Below are positions 1-8,963 of a stretch of 64,000 nt of DNA, in pieces (the first letter of the stretch is position 1; every line of letters starts with the position of its first letter). The DNA is from a bacterium. Lineage in GTDB: Bacteria > Bdellovibrionota_G > JALEGL01. The position numbers and the translations under genes were made by a program. The DNA lies in assembly GCA_022763185.1 (NCBI GenBank), contig JALEGL010000005.1:62001-126000 (forward strand), written 5' to 3'. The notes under the pieces are model-generated. The model ran no database searches and had not been told where the DNA came from. It saw nothing but the letters and a program-made list of their open reading frames with translations.

Positions 1-552
1 AATGTATTTTTCATCAAAAACTGCCTTATCTATAAATTGTTGTGCAAACCGTTTACAGTTACCTTTGTACAATTTCTTTTTCATTTTGGCCAGTGTGTTT
101 CTATTTTGCGGTAAATTGCCTGGCCGAACTCCCAGCAGCAAATAAGAAATAGAACGTCTTGCCGGCAGAACTTCACCTTTAGCCTTACCCAGCACAGTTG
201 TGTAATCCACATCAAAAAACTCTAATTCAAGGTAGCGTAGCTTGGGATAACGAGCAAAGATCTCAGAGGCACCTTGACCGTACTTTCCTCGCCCAAACAA
301 TAACCAACGATAGGCATTACAAATCTCTCGCTCACTATCTCTGCCTTTAAGACTCCGCCAGTAAGTAATTTTTGCAGCATAGGCTTGACCATTGCGCAAA
401 CGTTTAACAGTCACTTTCTCTTCTTTGCTGCGCAAATGCGGTTGGACCAAGTAAATTTGCATCAGCTGGTCAATGTTTTGCAATTGATTGTAGTTTTGAG
501 CAAAACCTATGCTGGTCAAGACCAAAAAAGTTGATAACACTATATTTCGCAT
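1..552 (-). CDS. secreted hypothetical protein, 3' end cut by window edge
   Basis: An uninterrupted reading frame of 184 codons starts at ATG 550-552 and runs off the left edge of the window. The N-terminus (MRNIVLSTFLVLTSIGFAQ) reads as a cleavable signal peptide, so the product is probably periplasmic or exported. The visible mature part is basic, with two visible cysteines (CNAYRW and a later GNCKRF), and I recognise no family. A TATAAT hexamer on the minus strand at 562-567 lies only 9 bases upstream of the ATG, with TTTTCA 16 bases further up, so the transcript may have almost no leader. The neighbouring gene downstream on the plus coordinates (608-3328) is on the same strand. The call as coding is sure; the function is unknown. 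Confidence 0.75.
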   Translation of the reverse strand, partial: MRNIVLSTFLVLTSIGFAQNYNQLQNIDQLMQIYLVQPHLRSKEEKVTVKRLRNGQAYAAKITYWRSLKGRDSEREICNAYRWLLFGRGKYGQGASEIFARYPKLRYLELEFFDVDYTTVLGKAKGEVLPARRSISYLLLGVRPGNLPQNRNTLAKMKKKLYKGNCKRFAQQFIDKAVFDEKYI

Positions 553-607
553 TAATGCTTCATTATACCGCAACTTGCGCAAATGAAAAGCCTTCAAACA
601 AAGCGAC

Positions 608-3328
608 TTAAAAACTCTGATCAAACCCTAAATAAAATTTTATGCCACCATGCTGATCATCCAATGTTCTGGCAGCATCAAAACGAATAACCGATGGGTT
701 AACTCCAAAATAATCGACATGGAAGCGTAAGCCATAATTGGCACCATAGGTAAACTTTAGTACATTCCATAAATCCCCAAAGCCTGTGTTGGCTGCATTT
801 GGATTTAAAACTTGTTCAGCTTGCTCCTGAACCGTTGCAGTTACATGCCCTGCATCCAGACCAAAGGCTCCCTGAATGTCTCTAATTCTAAACAAACCAA
901 GGTTGATATCAATATCTTGCAACAAAAAATGTCTGTACTCAGCGCTGCTAAGTAGTCGGTATCGCCCTTGAAAATCTTCATCATTAAAAGAAATACCTCT
1001 TATAGCTGCTGGACCACCCAATCTTGGCTGAATTTGACTTGGGATACCTTTTGAATTGACACTTATATTGTAACGCAAAGCCAATAAATGATTAACGCTA
1101 CTGACTGGAAACACCCACGAAGCACCGTGATTCACACTGATATAATCATGATCTGCCCATAAAGCAGAACTTCCCCATTGGACTGAAAAAGAACCACCCC
1201 AACCAGATAAAGGGTTGGTGAAAGACAGCTGATTGCCAAAAAAATAGCTCAAGCCCAAGCTGCTAACATTACTGGCTGGCGTTAAATCCACCACGTCCCC
1301 AGCATTGGTTAAAATACTATCTTCGGTCACTCTTGAAAAATTAGCCGTTATGGATGCACCATGACTGAGTCTTAAGCCATCAACAGCACGACCAAAAAGC
1401 CGTGTATACCCTAAACCTACGCCATAGTTTTCTCCCAAATAAAATCCACTGACTCTATATCGGTTATATCCGCCTTGCTTTTTACGCAGTACCCCCCCTA
1501 AAAAAATTAGAGGAACACTTTCGTTGACGTCATAGTCTAAAAGCATTTGCTCAAGAACAAACTTGTAAGGGGCTGGCTTGGTATTATCATAGCGTTGCCA
1601 CTCTGATAATCTTGACCTGGGGTCTAGGTATATTTTTTTAAGTTTGGCTTTGGACCTAAACTCAATGTCATACTCTTCTTGAGTATCAAACCAATTAAAT
1701 TTAAATTGCTTGCCGTCTTTATCGACCGCTAAAATTTCAACCGGCTCTTTAAATGTTTTTTCCGATTCTTTGATAAACTGGACTTGGTGTTGGTATTGAT
1801 TCTTACCCAGCTTTTTAGTTTTACGCTTGGTGATTTTATAATTTGCTTTTGGCGGTCTAAATTGCCATTGTTGATAAGCTTCATCAATATTACCGTCATA
1901 AACAGCTTGGGCCATAGATTTTAAACGTTTTCCCTGATTCAAATAAGTTTTAAAAATCTCAGATGTTTCATTTTTCCCCAACCAGTCGTTCATTTTTTCA
2001 ACCAAGCTTCTACCCCAGGTTTTATCATCGTAAAAATGAACTGGATCATCACGATTGTAGTCCCAAGGATAAGGATTATTGTAAAAGGTATCGACAAATG
2101 CAAATTGCGGTGAATAAATCAACAAATCCACAACCGGTAAAAAACTGAACATTCTGAGCAGTGGCATCTTGCGAGCATCTATATGCTTAAACTCCAAATC
2201 TTTTAAAAATTCATGCGTCCAATACCAAGCCAAAGCATCGGTAATCCAGGGCGCATCTTCAGCCAATTCATTGGCCTGCACTTTTTTTGCAAACATCTGA
2301 TAAAACCAAGCTTGGACAACAGGAATATAATGGTACTTGTGCAAATAACCGTTGAGTTTAAACAAACGATCCGAAACAAAAGCCATGGAAGCAGTTTTTT
2401 TAACGAGAAACCTTCGCATGGGTGTCTGAGCCATATAAATATTATCCGGCAATTTAAGTTCTGACTGATCTTGAACAAAACCTTGCCATTGTTGCGCTAA
2501 AAACTGCATTGACTCTGAGTAAGATTTGTTCAAGTGTTTATAGTGATAAAGCTTTAACCATGGCGTTGTTGCAAAAACTTTTTTTTTAATGCCAGATCCT
2601 AAGCGCAAGCTTAAATCATGCTGTTGATCAAGTCTCAGTGTTTTTTTATCCTGTTTCTTAAAGTATACTCCATTGATAACAGTTGGCTGTTGACTATCTA
2701 CATTGAGCTGTAAAGATGTGAATACAGGCAAATAATTTTCATCCTTGGTTTCAGTTGTACAAATATTGTATAGATAAGGATACCAAGCTTTTTGCAATGC
2801 CACCTGCTTACGATAATAACCAAAAGCGCCAAATTTTTTAGGCATATCTAAAAAAGTTTTTATCGATAAATTTAATGTTTGGCCTTGATTCAAACGCTCT
2901 TTTTCTGCTTGGCTTAAAGCAACTGTAAATAAAGTTTTTTTGATTCGTTGAGGCTTTTCATCATTCCAAACAATTTTTTTAATCCGACCATCCAACTCTA
3001 CAGAATAAACTTGACTAGAACTTGATTGAAAACCTTTTGGGTAGATTCGATGATAATTAAGATCATGCAAATAAGGCAATTTATCTTGATATCGTTTGGG
3101 ATAAAAAACAAAATCTAATGTGTCTTTCTGCCAAGTAGCACTGGTTTTTAGCTTGATCTGAGTATCCAGTTCAAATTGATTGGTTTTTTTTTGAAGCAAA
3201 TTTAAAGTGTACTGTGTTTGCAAACAATCTTTGGCATAGAGCTTTACCCAAAACAAACTGATTACTAAAATCAGTTGACCCATAAAAAATCCTTGAAAAC
3301 CTTTTTTTCTTTTGAAAAAATAAGACAT
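608..3328 (-). CDS. Omp85/BamA-type barrel protein with degenerate M1-peptidase-like N-terminal domain
   Basis: The 906-residue product has an N-terminal hydrophobic export segment (about residues 12-32). The C-terminal third (about 600-906) has the look of a surface-antigen (D15/Omp85) 16-strand barrel: alternating aromatic strands, a GGPAAIRGIS segment near residue 780 resembling the conserved loop of that family, and a terminal phenylalanine. The middle (about 160-400) resembles a gluzincin (M1-like) peptidase: FGAFGYYRKQ and AWYPYLY near 168-187 and W-I-T-D-A-L-A-W-Y-W at 361-370, which is where M1 enzymes have WLxEGxA. The zinc motif HExxH is absent; its likely counterpart is YHYIPVVQAW at 332-341. 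I infer an outer-membrane protein with an inactive peptidase-like domain. It is divergent to the lytic transglycosylase gene, with 69 bases between the starts. Confidence 0.7.
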   Translation of the reverse strand: MSYFFKRKKGFQGFFMGQLILVISLFWVKLYAKDCLQTQYTLNLLQKKTNQFELDTQIKLKTSATWQKDTLDFVFYPKRYQDKLPYLHDLNYHRIYPKGFQSSSSQVYSVELDGRIKKIVWNDEKPQRIKKTLFTVALSQAEKERLNQGQTLNLSIKTFLDMPKKFGAFGYYRKQVALQKAWYPYLYNICTTETKDENYLPVFTSLQLNVDSQQPTVINGVYFKKQDKKTLRLDQQHDLSLRLGSGIKKKVFATTPWLKLYHYKHLNKSYSESMQFLAQQWQGFVQDQSELKLPDNIYMAQTPMRRFLVKKTASMAFVSDRLFKLNGYLHKYHYIPVVQAWFYQMFAKKVQANELAEDAPWITDALAWYWTHEFLKDLEFKHIDARKMPLLRMFSFLPVVDLLIYSPQFAFVDTFYNNPYPWDYNRDDPVHFYDDKTWGRSLVEKMNDWLGKNETSEIFKTYLNQGKRLKSMAQAVYDGNIDEAYQQWQFRPPKANYKITKRKTKKLGKNQYQHQVQFIKESEKTFKEPVEILAVDKDGKQFKFNWFDTQEEYDIEFRSKAKLKKIYLDPRSRLSEWQRYDNTKPAPYKFVLEQMLLDYDVNESVPLIFLGGVLRKKQGGYNRYRVSGFYLGENYGVGLGYTRLFGRAVDGLRLSHGASITANFSRVTEDSILTNAGDVVDLTPASNVSSLGLSYFFGNQLSFTNPLSGWGGSFSVQWGSSALWADHDYISVNHGASWVFPVSSVNHLLALRYNISVNSKGIPSQIQPRLGGPAAIRGISFNDEDFQGRYRLLSSAEYRHFLLQDIDINLGLFRIRDIQGAFGLDAGHVTATVQEQAEQVLNPNAANTGFGDLWNVLKFTYGANYGLRFHVDYFGVNPSVIRFDAARTLDDQHGGIKFYLGFDQSF

Positions 3329-3397
3329 GCACTACTCTATAAGTTCAACAAACAAGAATTATTTTTTTATTCAACCATCAATTTTAGGGTATTAATC

Positions 3398-5002
3398 ATG
3401 AATTTTAATAAAGCTTTTTTCTTTTGCATAACATTTATTGTAACTTTGATTGTTAGTTCTTGTACACAAAAAAAACCTCAAGATTTATCTACTGCCCAAA
3501 TATCAGGACAAAATGAAGCAACAGCCTTTTTTGAAGCCGAGAAATCGCTAGCAAACACTGCTCAAGAGGAAAATCAAACGTCTAAGGCTAAAAACAATAA
3601 AAAACAGGCAAAACAGAAACAGCCTGAATTTGACATCCCTGTTGTCATGAATGACAAAGTAGAAAAATGGCTAAATTATTTTCAGGGTAGAGGCAGAAAA
3701 TCCTATGCTCGTTGGCTTGCACGTTCAGGAAAATACATTCCTATGATGAAAAAAATATTGGCTGAAAATGGTTTGCCTTTAGATTTAGTCTATCTTTCTA
3801 TGATTGAAAGTGGCTATCATCCAAAAGCTTACTCTCATGCTCATGCCAGTGGATTATGGCAGTTCATCAGTGGTACTGGCAGACGCTATGGCTTAAAATC
3901 CAATTGGTGGATAGATGAGCGCAGAGATGCTGAGAAATCATCCTTAGCTGCTGCTCAATACTTAAAAGATCTCTACAATATGTTTGACCACTGGTATTTG
4001 GCTGCTGCAGGCTACAATGCTGGTGAGTTTAAAATTCTACGCGCCATAAAACGCTATGACACCAATGATTTTTGGGAAATGTCTCGTTTTAGATATCTAA
4101 AACCTGAAACAAAAAACTACGTGCCAAAAATGATTGCTGCAGCCATCATTGCTAAAGAACCTGAAAAATATGGCTTTACAGACATTGAATATCAAGAACC
4201 TCTTCAATACTCTAAAGTTCTTATTCAAAAACCTACGGAACTTTCGATTATTGCAAAGTACTTAAACATTCCCTCAAAAACTTTAAAAGATCTTAACCCA
4301 GAGCTTTTACGGGGCGTAACCCCACCAAAATATCCCAACTATGAGTTAAAAATTCCTTTGGGTATGGAACTTGCCTTTGAAGAAGCTTTACCCCAAATCA
4401 GCAAACATACGGTTGACTTAGTAACCAAGCATCGCGTACGCCGTGGTGAAGTTTTATCGACTATTGCTAGAAAGTACCGTGTTCCTTATAGAAGCATTAT
4501 GCGCATCAATAACATGCATTCGACTCGTATCCGCGCCGGTCAACTCCTGGTTATACCCCAAAAACGTGGCAACGTTTACTCGGGGTCACAAACAACGGCA
4601 AAAAAATCCTCTTCTGTCGCCGTAAAAACACGCCAACAAGCTATTCCTGCATCAGGCCAATACAAAGTCAGGTCTGGGGACTCTTTATGGTCAATTTCAC
4701 GCAAATTTAGTGTTTCTGTAAGCCAACTTAGACAGTGGAACAAAATCAAAAATTCAAGAACCGTGCAAATTGGTCAAAATATTTTTGTTCAATCTCCAGG
4801 TGTTGTATCAGGTCAGAAACAAACTGCACAAAATGATGGTCAGTGGATTTATTACCAAGTTCAACAAGGAGACTCTCTATGGTCTATTGCTAGAGAACAT
4901 GGAACCAGTGTCAACAATGTTGTAGAGTGGAATGATCTTAATCCAAATAATATTACGCTCTATCCTGGAAATACCATCAAGATTAAACCTATTAAGTCTT
5001 AA
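3398..5002 (+). CDS. mltD: MltD-like membrane-bound lytic murein transglycosylase with three LysM repeats
   Basis: The 534-residue product cleaves the glycan strands of peptidoglycan. A lipoprotein signal (LIVSSC) follows the ATG at 3398, which I prefer over a longer frame from 3275 that would run into the divergent gene. The SLT/GH23 domain spans about residues 120-270: the catalytic glutamate sits in LSMIESGY and the family motif SGLWQFISGTGRRYGL follows, then AAGYNAGE. Three LysM repeats follow (around residues 355-400, 430-475 and 490-534), each starting with V-x-x-G-(D/E)-x-L. This architecture is that of MltD; most members carry two or three LysM repeats. It acts at the periplasmic face, probably in wall remodelling alongside RlpA encoded 1.6 kb away. 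Confidence 0.92.
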   Translation: MNFNKAFFFCITFIVTLIVSSCTQKKPQDLSTAQISGQNEATAFFEAEKSLANTAQEENQTSKAKNNKKQAKQKQPEFDIPVVMNDKVEKWLNYFQGRGRKSYARWLARSGKYIPMMKKILAENGLPLDLVYLSMIESGYHPKAYSHAHASGLWQFISGTGRRYGLKSNWWIDERRDAEKSSLAAAQYLKDLYNMFDHWYLAAAGYNAGEFKILRAIKRYDTNDFWEMSRFRYLKPETKNYVPKMIAAAIIAKEPEKYGFTDIEYQEPLQYSKVLIQKPTELSIIAKYLNIPSKTLKDLNPELLRGVTPPKYPNYELKIPLGMELAFEEALPQISKHTVDLVTKHRVRRGEVLSTIARKYRVPYRSIMRINNMHSTRIRAGQLLVIPQKRGNVYSGSQTTAKKSSSVAVKTRQQAIPASGQYKVRSGDSLWSISRKFSVSVSQLRQWNKIKNSRTVQIGQNIFVQSPGVVSGQKQTAQNDGQWIYYQVQQGDSLWSIAREHGTSVNNVVEWNDLNPNNITLYPGNTIKIKPIKS

Positions 5003-5043
5003 TCAATCATATCATGCCCTATTCAATAACAAGGCTTGGCATA

Positions 5044-5835
5044 TTATTTTATTAAATTAATAAAATCAATGATGGCGTCTTGGGTATCCATGAACTGCTG
5101 TGAATCTTTTAATAGATAAGCAGCACAAACCATCAGCACGGTTAACAAAAAGCCACTAGCCACCCAACGATAATTTCTCACGCTTTGAATATGACTGTAG
5201 TAAATTTGTAGCACTTCCAAAGCATTTGAAATCAAAGACATCAAGATCAAAAAAATGCTAGCCAACAAAAGCAACCATGTATAGGCCATCAAGCGTTCAT
5301 TGGTATAGTTTAACCATATATGATCAGATGAGGTATAAAACATATTAAGAATCAACAAGCATGCAGGAAATAATAAAAAACCCAAGCCTGTCACATGACC
5401 TCGCTTGAACTTACCCTGCCAATAATAAGGTAAGAAAGGTAAAAACCAGATATAAAATAGTGTCTTGTGTGAAACGTCCTGGTAAAAAAATATAGGACGT
5501 GTCATGTCTACTGGGAAAATAATGGATACCCACCATAAAAATACAAACAACATTGCCGTTATACAATAGACAACAAACATCTGCTGTTCACCTATCAAGA
5601 TGTTAAGATCTTCTACCCAACCCAAATTGATCACTTTTGCTCCATCAAGCAAACAAAAACCCAATACGCATAAAACAATAAAAGTCAGGATGGCTAAAAA
5701 ATACTTTTTAAGTGTAAGGTAGCCTGCACCAAAAAAAAATAAACTCAAAAACGCTGCTTTGATTGGAGCATTGATAATTTTTTCATTTTCCTCAACAATA
5801 TAATCAAGATCTTGTTTTACATCAGGCGCTATCAT
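5044..5835 (-). CDS. polytopic membrane protein of unknown function
   Basis: The 263-residue product has about six or seven hydrophobic segments (roughly residues 28-45, 46-66, 86-110, 125-142, 150-172, 186-210 and 225-244) with no catalytic motif that I recognise. A short acidic N-terminus (MIAPDVKQDLDYIVEENE) precedes the first segment. It lies 29 bases downstream of the RDD-family gene on the same strand, so the two are probably co-transcribed. It could be an inner-membrane partner of the RDD protein; nothing in the sequence shows what it transports or senses. Confidence 0.7.
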   Translation of the reverse strand: MIAPDVKQDLDYIVEENEKIINAPIKAAFLSLFFFGAGYLTLKKYFLAILTFIVLCVLGFCLLDGAKVINLGWVEDLNILIGEQQMFVVYCITAMLFVFLWWVSIIFPVDMTRPIFFYQDVSHKTLFYIWFLPFLPYYWQGKFKRGHVTGLGFLLFPACLLILNMFYTSSDHIWLNYTNERLMAYTWLLLLASIFLILMSLISNALEVLQIYYSHIQSVRNYRWVASGFLLTVLMVCAAYLLKDSQQFMDTQDAIIDFINLIK

Positions 5836-5864
5836 GTTTTTTTAACATTAAACATCGTTGCTTG

Positions 5865-6302
5865 TTAAGCCTTGATTTCCAAACTTTTTTTTTCTTCATT
5901 GATCACTTGTGTTTCGGCATAGATATCTCCAACGCGAATTCCTTTATGATCATTTAAAACAAAGTAAAGCTCAAGCGCACAAAAAACAATTGCTAAAAAC
6001 AAAAAGATAACCCCAATAACAGGTATACCATGCAAAACAATAAAAACGGAAAAAGGTAAATTTCTAACAATAGAATCTTTAAAGCCGCACTCACGCATTT
6101 CTCTTTCTTCACCAATGACTTTGACCTGTAAGTTTAAAAACTTTTTACCAAGGCTCTGGCCGTTAAAAAACCCATCGCCAATCATTATATAAATAGCGCC
6201 GGCTAAAGATCCAAAAAAAGGCGAAACACTGGCTAAAAAGCCAACAATTAAAAAATCAATTAATTTTGCAATAACTCTATGAACTGAATCTGCTTTTGGC
6301 AT
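5865..6302 (-). CDS. RDD-family membrane protein
   Basis: The 145-residue product matches the RDD family in order and spacing: an N-terminal HRVIAKLIDFLIVG segment with the Arg-x-x-A-x-x-x-D signature, a first membrane helix, then NGQSLGKKFLNLQV before two more helices. RDD proteins are small inner-membrane proteins, some linked to Na+ tolerance, but their role is mostly unknown. The start is well fixed: the mRNA reads AGGAGG seven bases before the ATG at 6302. The gene leads a two-gene unit with the polytopic protein at 5044-5835. Confidence 0.85.
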   Translation of the reverse strand: MPKADSVHRVIAKLIDFLIVGFLASVSPFFGSLAGAIYIMIGDGFFNGQSLGKKFLNLQVKVIGEEREMRECGFKDSIVRNLPFSVFIVLHGIPVIGVIFLFLAIVFCALELYFVLNDHKGIRVGDIYAETQVINEEKKSLEIKA

Positions 6303-6610
6303 GAAGCAACCTCCTCAGATAGATGATGATGCCAAAGATATATATTCTCTTAACATACAGTGCCTATAAAAAAATTACAACTTTCACGTTATGAACAAAC
6401 AAACTAACTGTATCTGCTTCCATAGTTTTAGAGCTACAAAAACTCAAATAATTGATTTAAGTTTTCTCTATGGCATTAGGTATAATGCCTTTACAAAAGC
6501 TAATAAATAATGCTTGTTTTTCGTACACATGATCATTATGTTCTTAAAAAAACAAACTAAAGCGTTGATAAATTACGCATTCTTTTCATTCTCAGATAAG
6601 ATTATCACGC
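6303..6610. other. divergent intergenic region between RDD gene and rlpA
   Basis: This 308-base AT-rich gap separates two divergent genes. I see the Shine-Dalgarno of the RDD gene at its left end and one TATAAT overlapped by a 7-base inverted repeat (6472-6489, listed separately). No RNA gene or credible small coding frame is visible. Confidence 0.5.
6472..6489 (+). promoter_or_regulatory. TATAAT -10 hexamer embedded in a short inverted repeat, upstream of rlpA
   Basis: GGCATTA (6472-6478) and TAATGCC (6483-6489) are perfect inverted repeats with a 4-base spacer. The hexamer TATAAT (6481-6486) overlaps the right arm. It lies about 125 bases before the rlpA start. A repressor site over a promoter is one reading; no convincing -35 (best TAAGTT at 17 bases) is present, so this stays tentative. 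Confidence 0.35.
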
Positions 6611-7291
6611 ATGATGCAAAGAAAAAAATACACTTCAAGCTTATGGACAATGTTATTGTTGCTCAGCTTATCTTTTTTTAAGACTGCCTGCGGACATAAA
6701 TCCATGCGCCGTTCAGTGGTTGCTCATCCAGGCAATAGCCAAGTTGGTTACGCATCTTGGTATGGCCCAGGCTTCCACGGTAAAAAAACAGCTTCTGGAC
6801 AGACCTATAACATGCACAAAATGACAGCTGCCCATAAATCTTTGCCCTTTGGTAGTCAAGTTAAGGTTACGCGCTTAGATACTGGAAACTCAGTCACGGT
6901 TACCATCAATGATCGAGGTCCATTTATTGAGGGGAGAATCATTGATCTATCCTACAAAGCTGCAAAAAAACTAGGACTTGACCAAGACGGTGTCAGTAAA
7001 GTTAGAATGACGGTCATAAAAGGTAAAACCGAGTCATTTGTTGATAACACTTACCCCAACCAATATTGGGTTCAACTGGGTTATTTTAGTGTCCATAATA
7101 ATGCCAAAAGTTTCTTAAAAAAACTAAAAAAACAAAATGTTTCCAATAGCTTAAGTATTATTTCTGCCCCCAAAAAACGTTACAGAGTGTGTTCCGGGCC
7201 ATTTTCAGATCGGGCGCAGGCAGAGCAGGAGCTGGCAAAAATAAAATCCTATGGACACGATGGCTTGGTCTTGCATAATCCAAGAAAATAG
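6611..7291 (+). CDS. rlpA: RlpA-like lipoprotein, septal/peptidoglycan transglycosylase with SPOR domain
   Basis: The 226-residue product has a lipoprotein-type signal (LLLLSLSFFKTACG), then a double-psi beta-barrel at about residues 45-135 with the RlpA hallmarks G-Y-A-S-W-Y-G, F-H-G-K-K-T-A-S-G, the MTAAHKSLPFGS segment and VTINDRGPF. A C-terminal SPOR domain (about 150-222; YWVQLGYFS and YRVCSGPFSDRAQAE) should bind denuded glycan at the division site. RlpA enzymes of this type cleave glycan strands lacking stem peptides. Two adjacent ATG codons (6611, 6614) could both serve as start. It precedes the 42-residue basic protein and tmk. Confidence 0.93.
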   Translation: MMQRKKYTSSLWTMLLLLSLSFFKTACGHKSMRRSVVAHPGNSQVGYASWYGPGFHGKKTASGQTYNMHKMTAAHKSLPFGSQVKVTRLDTGNSVTVTINDRGPFIEGRIIDLSYKAAKKLGLDQDGVSKVRMTVIKGKTESFVDNTYPNQYWVQLGYFSVHNNAKSFLKKLKKQNVSNSLSIISAPKKRYRVCSGPFSDRAQAEQELAKIKSYGHDGLVLHNPRK

Positions 7292-7309
7292 CATATAGTT
7301 GCTCTCATT

Positions 7310-7438
7310 ATGGCAGCACCTTACAGAAGAACTAAAAAAGTTAGAAAAAGAAAAATCAGAACTCAAGGCAAAGAAGGTAAAAGACAAAGACGCATTCACG
7401 GTTCTACACCTTCGCTTAAAAAGCTTTTGGATGACTGA
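7310..7438 (+). CDS. very basic 42-residue protein
   Basis: An ATG at 7310 opens 42 codons closed by TGA 7436-7438 in the gap between rlpA and tmk. The product begins MAAPYRRTKKVRKRKIRTQ and contains 16 Lys/Arg in 42 residues, followed by a G-S-T-P-S-L-K-K-L-L-D-D tail. The composition is like that of small ribosome- or nucleic-acid-binding proteins, and frame, length and clean placement argue for a real gene, although the Shine-Dalgarno is weak. I vaguely associate the pattern of a basic stretch followed by HG-(S/T)-TP with small conserved deltaproteobacterial proteins but cannot name a family. Confidence 0.6.
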   Translation: MAAPYRRTKKVRKRKIRTQGKEGKRQRRIHGSTPSLKKLLDD

Positions 7439-7494
7439 TTGAATTTCTTTCACTCTTTATTATTCAATATTGATTTAACCACTTCGTTTTACTT

Positions 7495-8133
7495 TTGAAA
7501 AAAGCAACGTTTATTGTTTTTGAAGGCATCGAGGGTGTTGGCAAAAGCACCCAGGTTAAACTGTTGCATGATTTCCTTGAATCCCAAGGAAAAACCGTTG
7601 TTTCTACACGAGAACCTGGAGGAACACCCCAGGCTGATGAAATAAGAAAATGTATCGTTCGCTCTAGCAAAGGATCTCTGTTACCTTTAACAGAGCTTTT
7701 TCTTATTGAAGCTGCTCGCAAAGAACATGTTGAAAAAGTCCTTAAACCACAACTTCAATTGGCAGACTATATTCTCTGTGACCGCTATATTTATTCATCC
7801 TTGGCTTATCAAGGTTATGCTGGTGGCTTAGATTTAAACACTATTGGCATGCTCAACCAATTGGCAACTGATAATGTATTGCCTGATCAAGTTATTTTAC
7901 TCGATACCGAACCTGAACTGGGAATACAGCGTTCCCTTGCACGATTATCAAAACAAAAACAACAACTTCGTGAAGATCGTTTTGAAAACGAGGGTTTAGA
8001 TTTTCATCAAAAAGTTAGAAAGGGCTTTTTAACCATTGCCCAAAACAATAAGCGTTTTACTGTTTTAGATGCCAATCAGGATATTGATACGCTCCATCAT
8101 TCTATTCTTAATACATTAGGGTTAAGTCAATGA
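7495..8133 (+). CDS. tmk: thymidylate kinase
   Basis: The 212-residue product phosphorylates dTMP to dTDP. The P-loop is F-E-G-I-E-G-V-G-K-S-T near residue 9, the DR-(Y/H) motif is D-R-Y-I-Y-S-S-L-A-Y-Q-G near residue 98, and the REPGGTPQADEIR segment is typical. The start must be TTG 7495: an in-frame TGA lies at 7471 and no other start falls between. Its last four bases overlap the holB start (ATGA), so the two are translationally coupled, as in many bacteria where tmk and holB are adjacent. Confidence 0.95.
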   Translation: MKKATFIVFEGIEGVGKSTQVKLLHDFLESQGKTVVSTREPGGTPQADEIRKCIVRSSKGSLLPLTELFLIEAARKEHVEKVLKPQLQLADYILCDRYIYSSLAYQGYAGGLDLNTIGMLNQLATDNVLPDQVILLDTEPELGIQRSLARLSKQKQQLREDRFENEGLDFHQKVRKGFLTIAQNNKRFTVLDANQDIDTLHHSILNTLGLSQ

Positions 8134-8963
8134 AATCTGAATTCTTTTTGCAGCGTTTGACAGAACTTTTTCAACAAAATCGTTTGGTCCATTCCATTAG
8201 TGTCTCTTGTGATTTTTCCCAAGCACGATTGCATCTGGCCAAGAATCTTTCTCAAAGACTGTTCTGTCAAAATCTAAAGAACTCTGTGCCCTGTTTGCAA
8301 TGTCCCTCTTGTCAAAAAGTTGAACACGGTAACTTTCCAGATATTTATCTTTACCAACCAGAAAAAAATGAAATTCCCTTAGAAGACATTAAAAATATGT
8401 TACGCTGGTTGCATATATCTCCTCATGAACAAAGCCATAAAATCTTACATATTCATGATGCTCACCGTCTCAACGCTTCCTCCTCTAATGCTTTATTAAA
8501 AAGCATGGAAGAGCCTCCTACATTTGCACATATATTTTTGTGGACAGAAAACCAAAATCGGCTGCTCAGAACCATTCTTTCACGTAGCATAAAATGTCAT
8601 ATTCAGGATGACATCCAGCAAGACAAAACCCAGCTTACGCCACCTGCATGGTTGCATGAACTCAATGAACTTTTGCAGCAAAAGGGGCATACCGCATTGG
8701 ATAAAATATTTAATTTTTCAAAATCTATTGCCAAACAAAAAGAAGAACATTATTTTTTCTTTGAACAGTTTTATAAAGTTTTTCTTAAACACTATGAAAT
8801 TGAAGCTGGAAAAAACAATTTCTTACACATAAACCGCATGGAAAGCTTTCATACCCTTCTTAAACAAGCAGAATCACAAGCACTTAACCGCTATGGAAAT
8901 GCTCAATTATGGATTGAACGCTTGATGATTGATTGGAAAAAAATATGGAATCTAGCTCAATAA
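8130..8963 (+). CDS. holB: DNA polymerase III delta-prime subunit (clamp loader)
   Basis: The 277-residue product belongs to the clamp-loader complex that loads the beta clamp. It has the zinc-module cysteines (C-L-Q-C-P-S-C near residue 55, with another Cys upstream) and the sensor region S-S-N-A-L-L-K-S-M-E-E-P-P near residue 120 followed by an arginine finger-like S-R-S. The canonical Walker A is missing, as expected for delta-prime. It overlaps tmk by 4 bases and runs into tatD. Confidence 0.9.
   Translation: MKSEFFLQRLTELFQQNRLVHSISVSCDFSQARLHLAKNLSQRLFCQNLKNSVPCLQCPSCQKVEHGNFPDIYLYQPEKNEIPLEDIKNMLRWLHISPHEQSHKILHIHDAHRLNASSSNALLKSMEEPPTFAHIFLWTENQNRLLRTILSRSIKCHIQDDIQQDKTQLTPPAWLHELNELLQQKGHTALDKIFNFSKSIAKQKEEHYFFFEQFYKVFLKHYEIEAGKNNFLHINRMESFHTLLKQAESQALNRYGNAQLWIERLMIDWKKIWNLAQ

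Noticed and set aside
3275-3397. Longer N-terminus for the MltD-like gene
   Set aside because: It would overlap the divergent gene and push the lipoprotein signal 41 residues inside; ATG 3398 gives a proper lipobox start.
5003-5043. ATGCC ... GGCAT possible hairpin between convergent genes
   Set aside because: Five-base stem with a 19-base loop and no clear T-tract; too weak.
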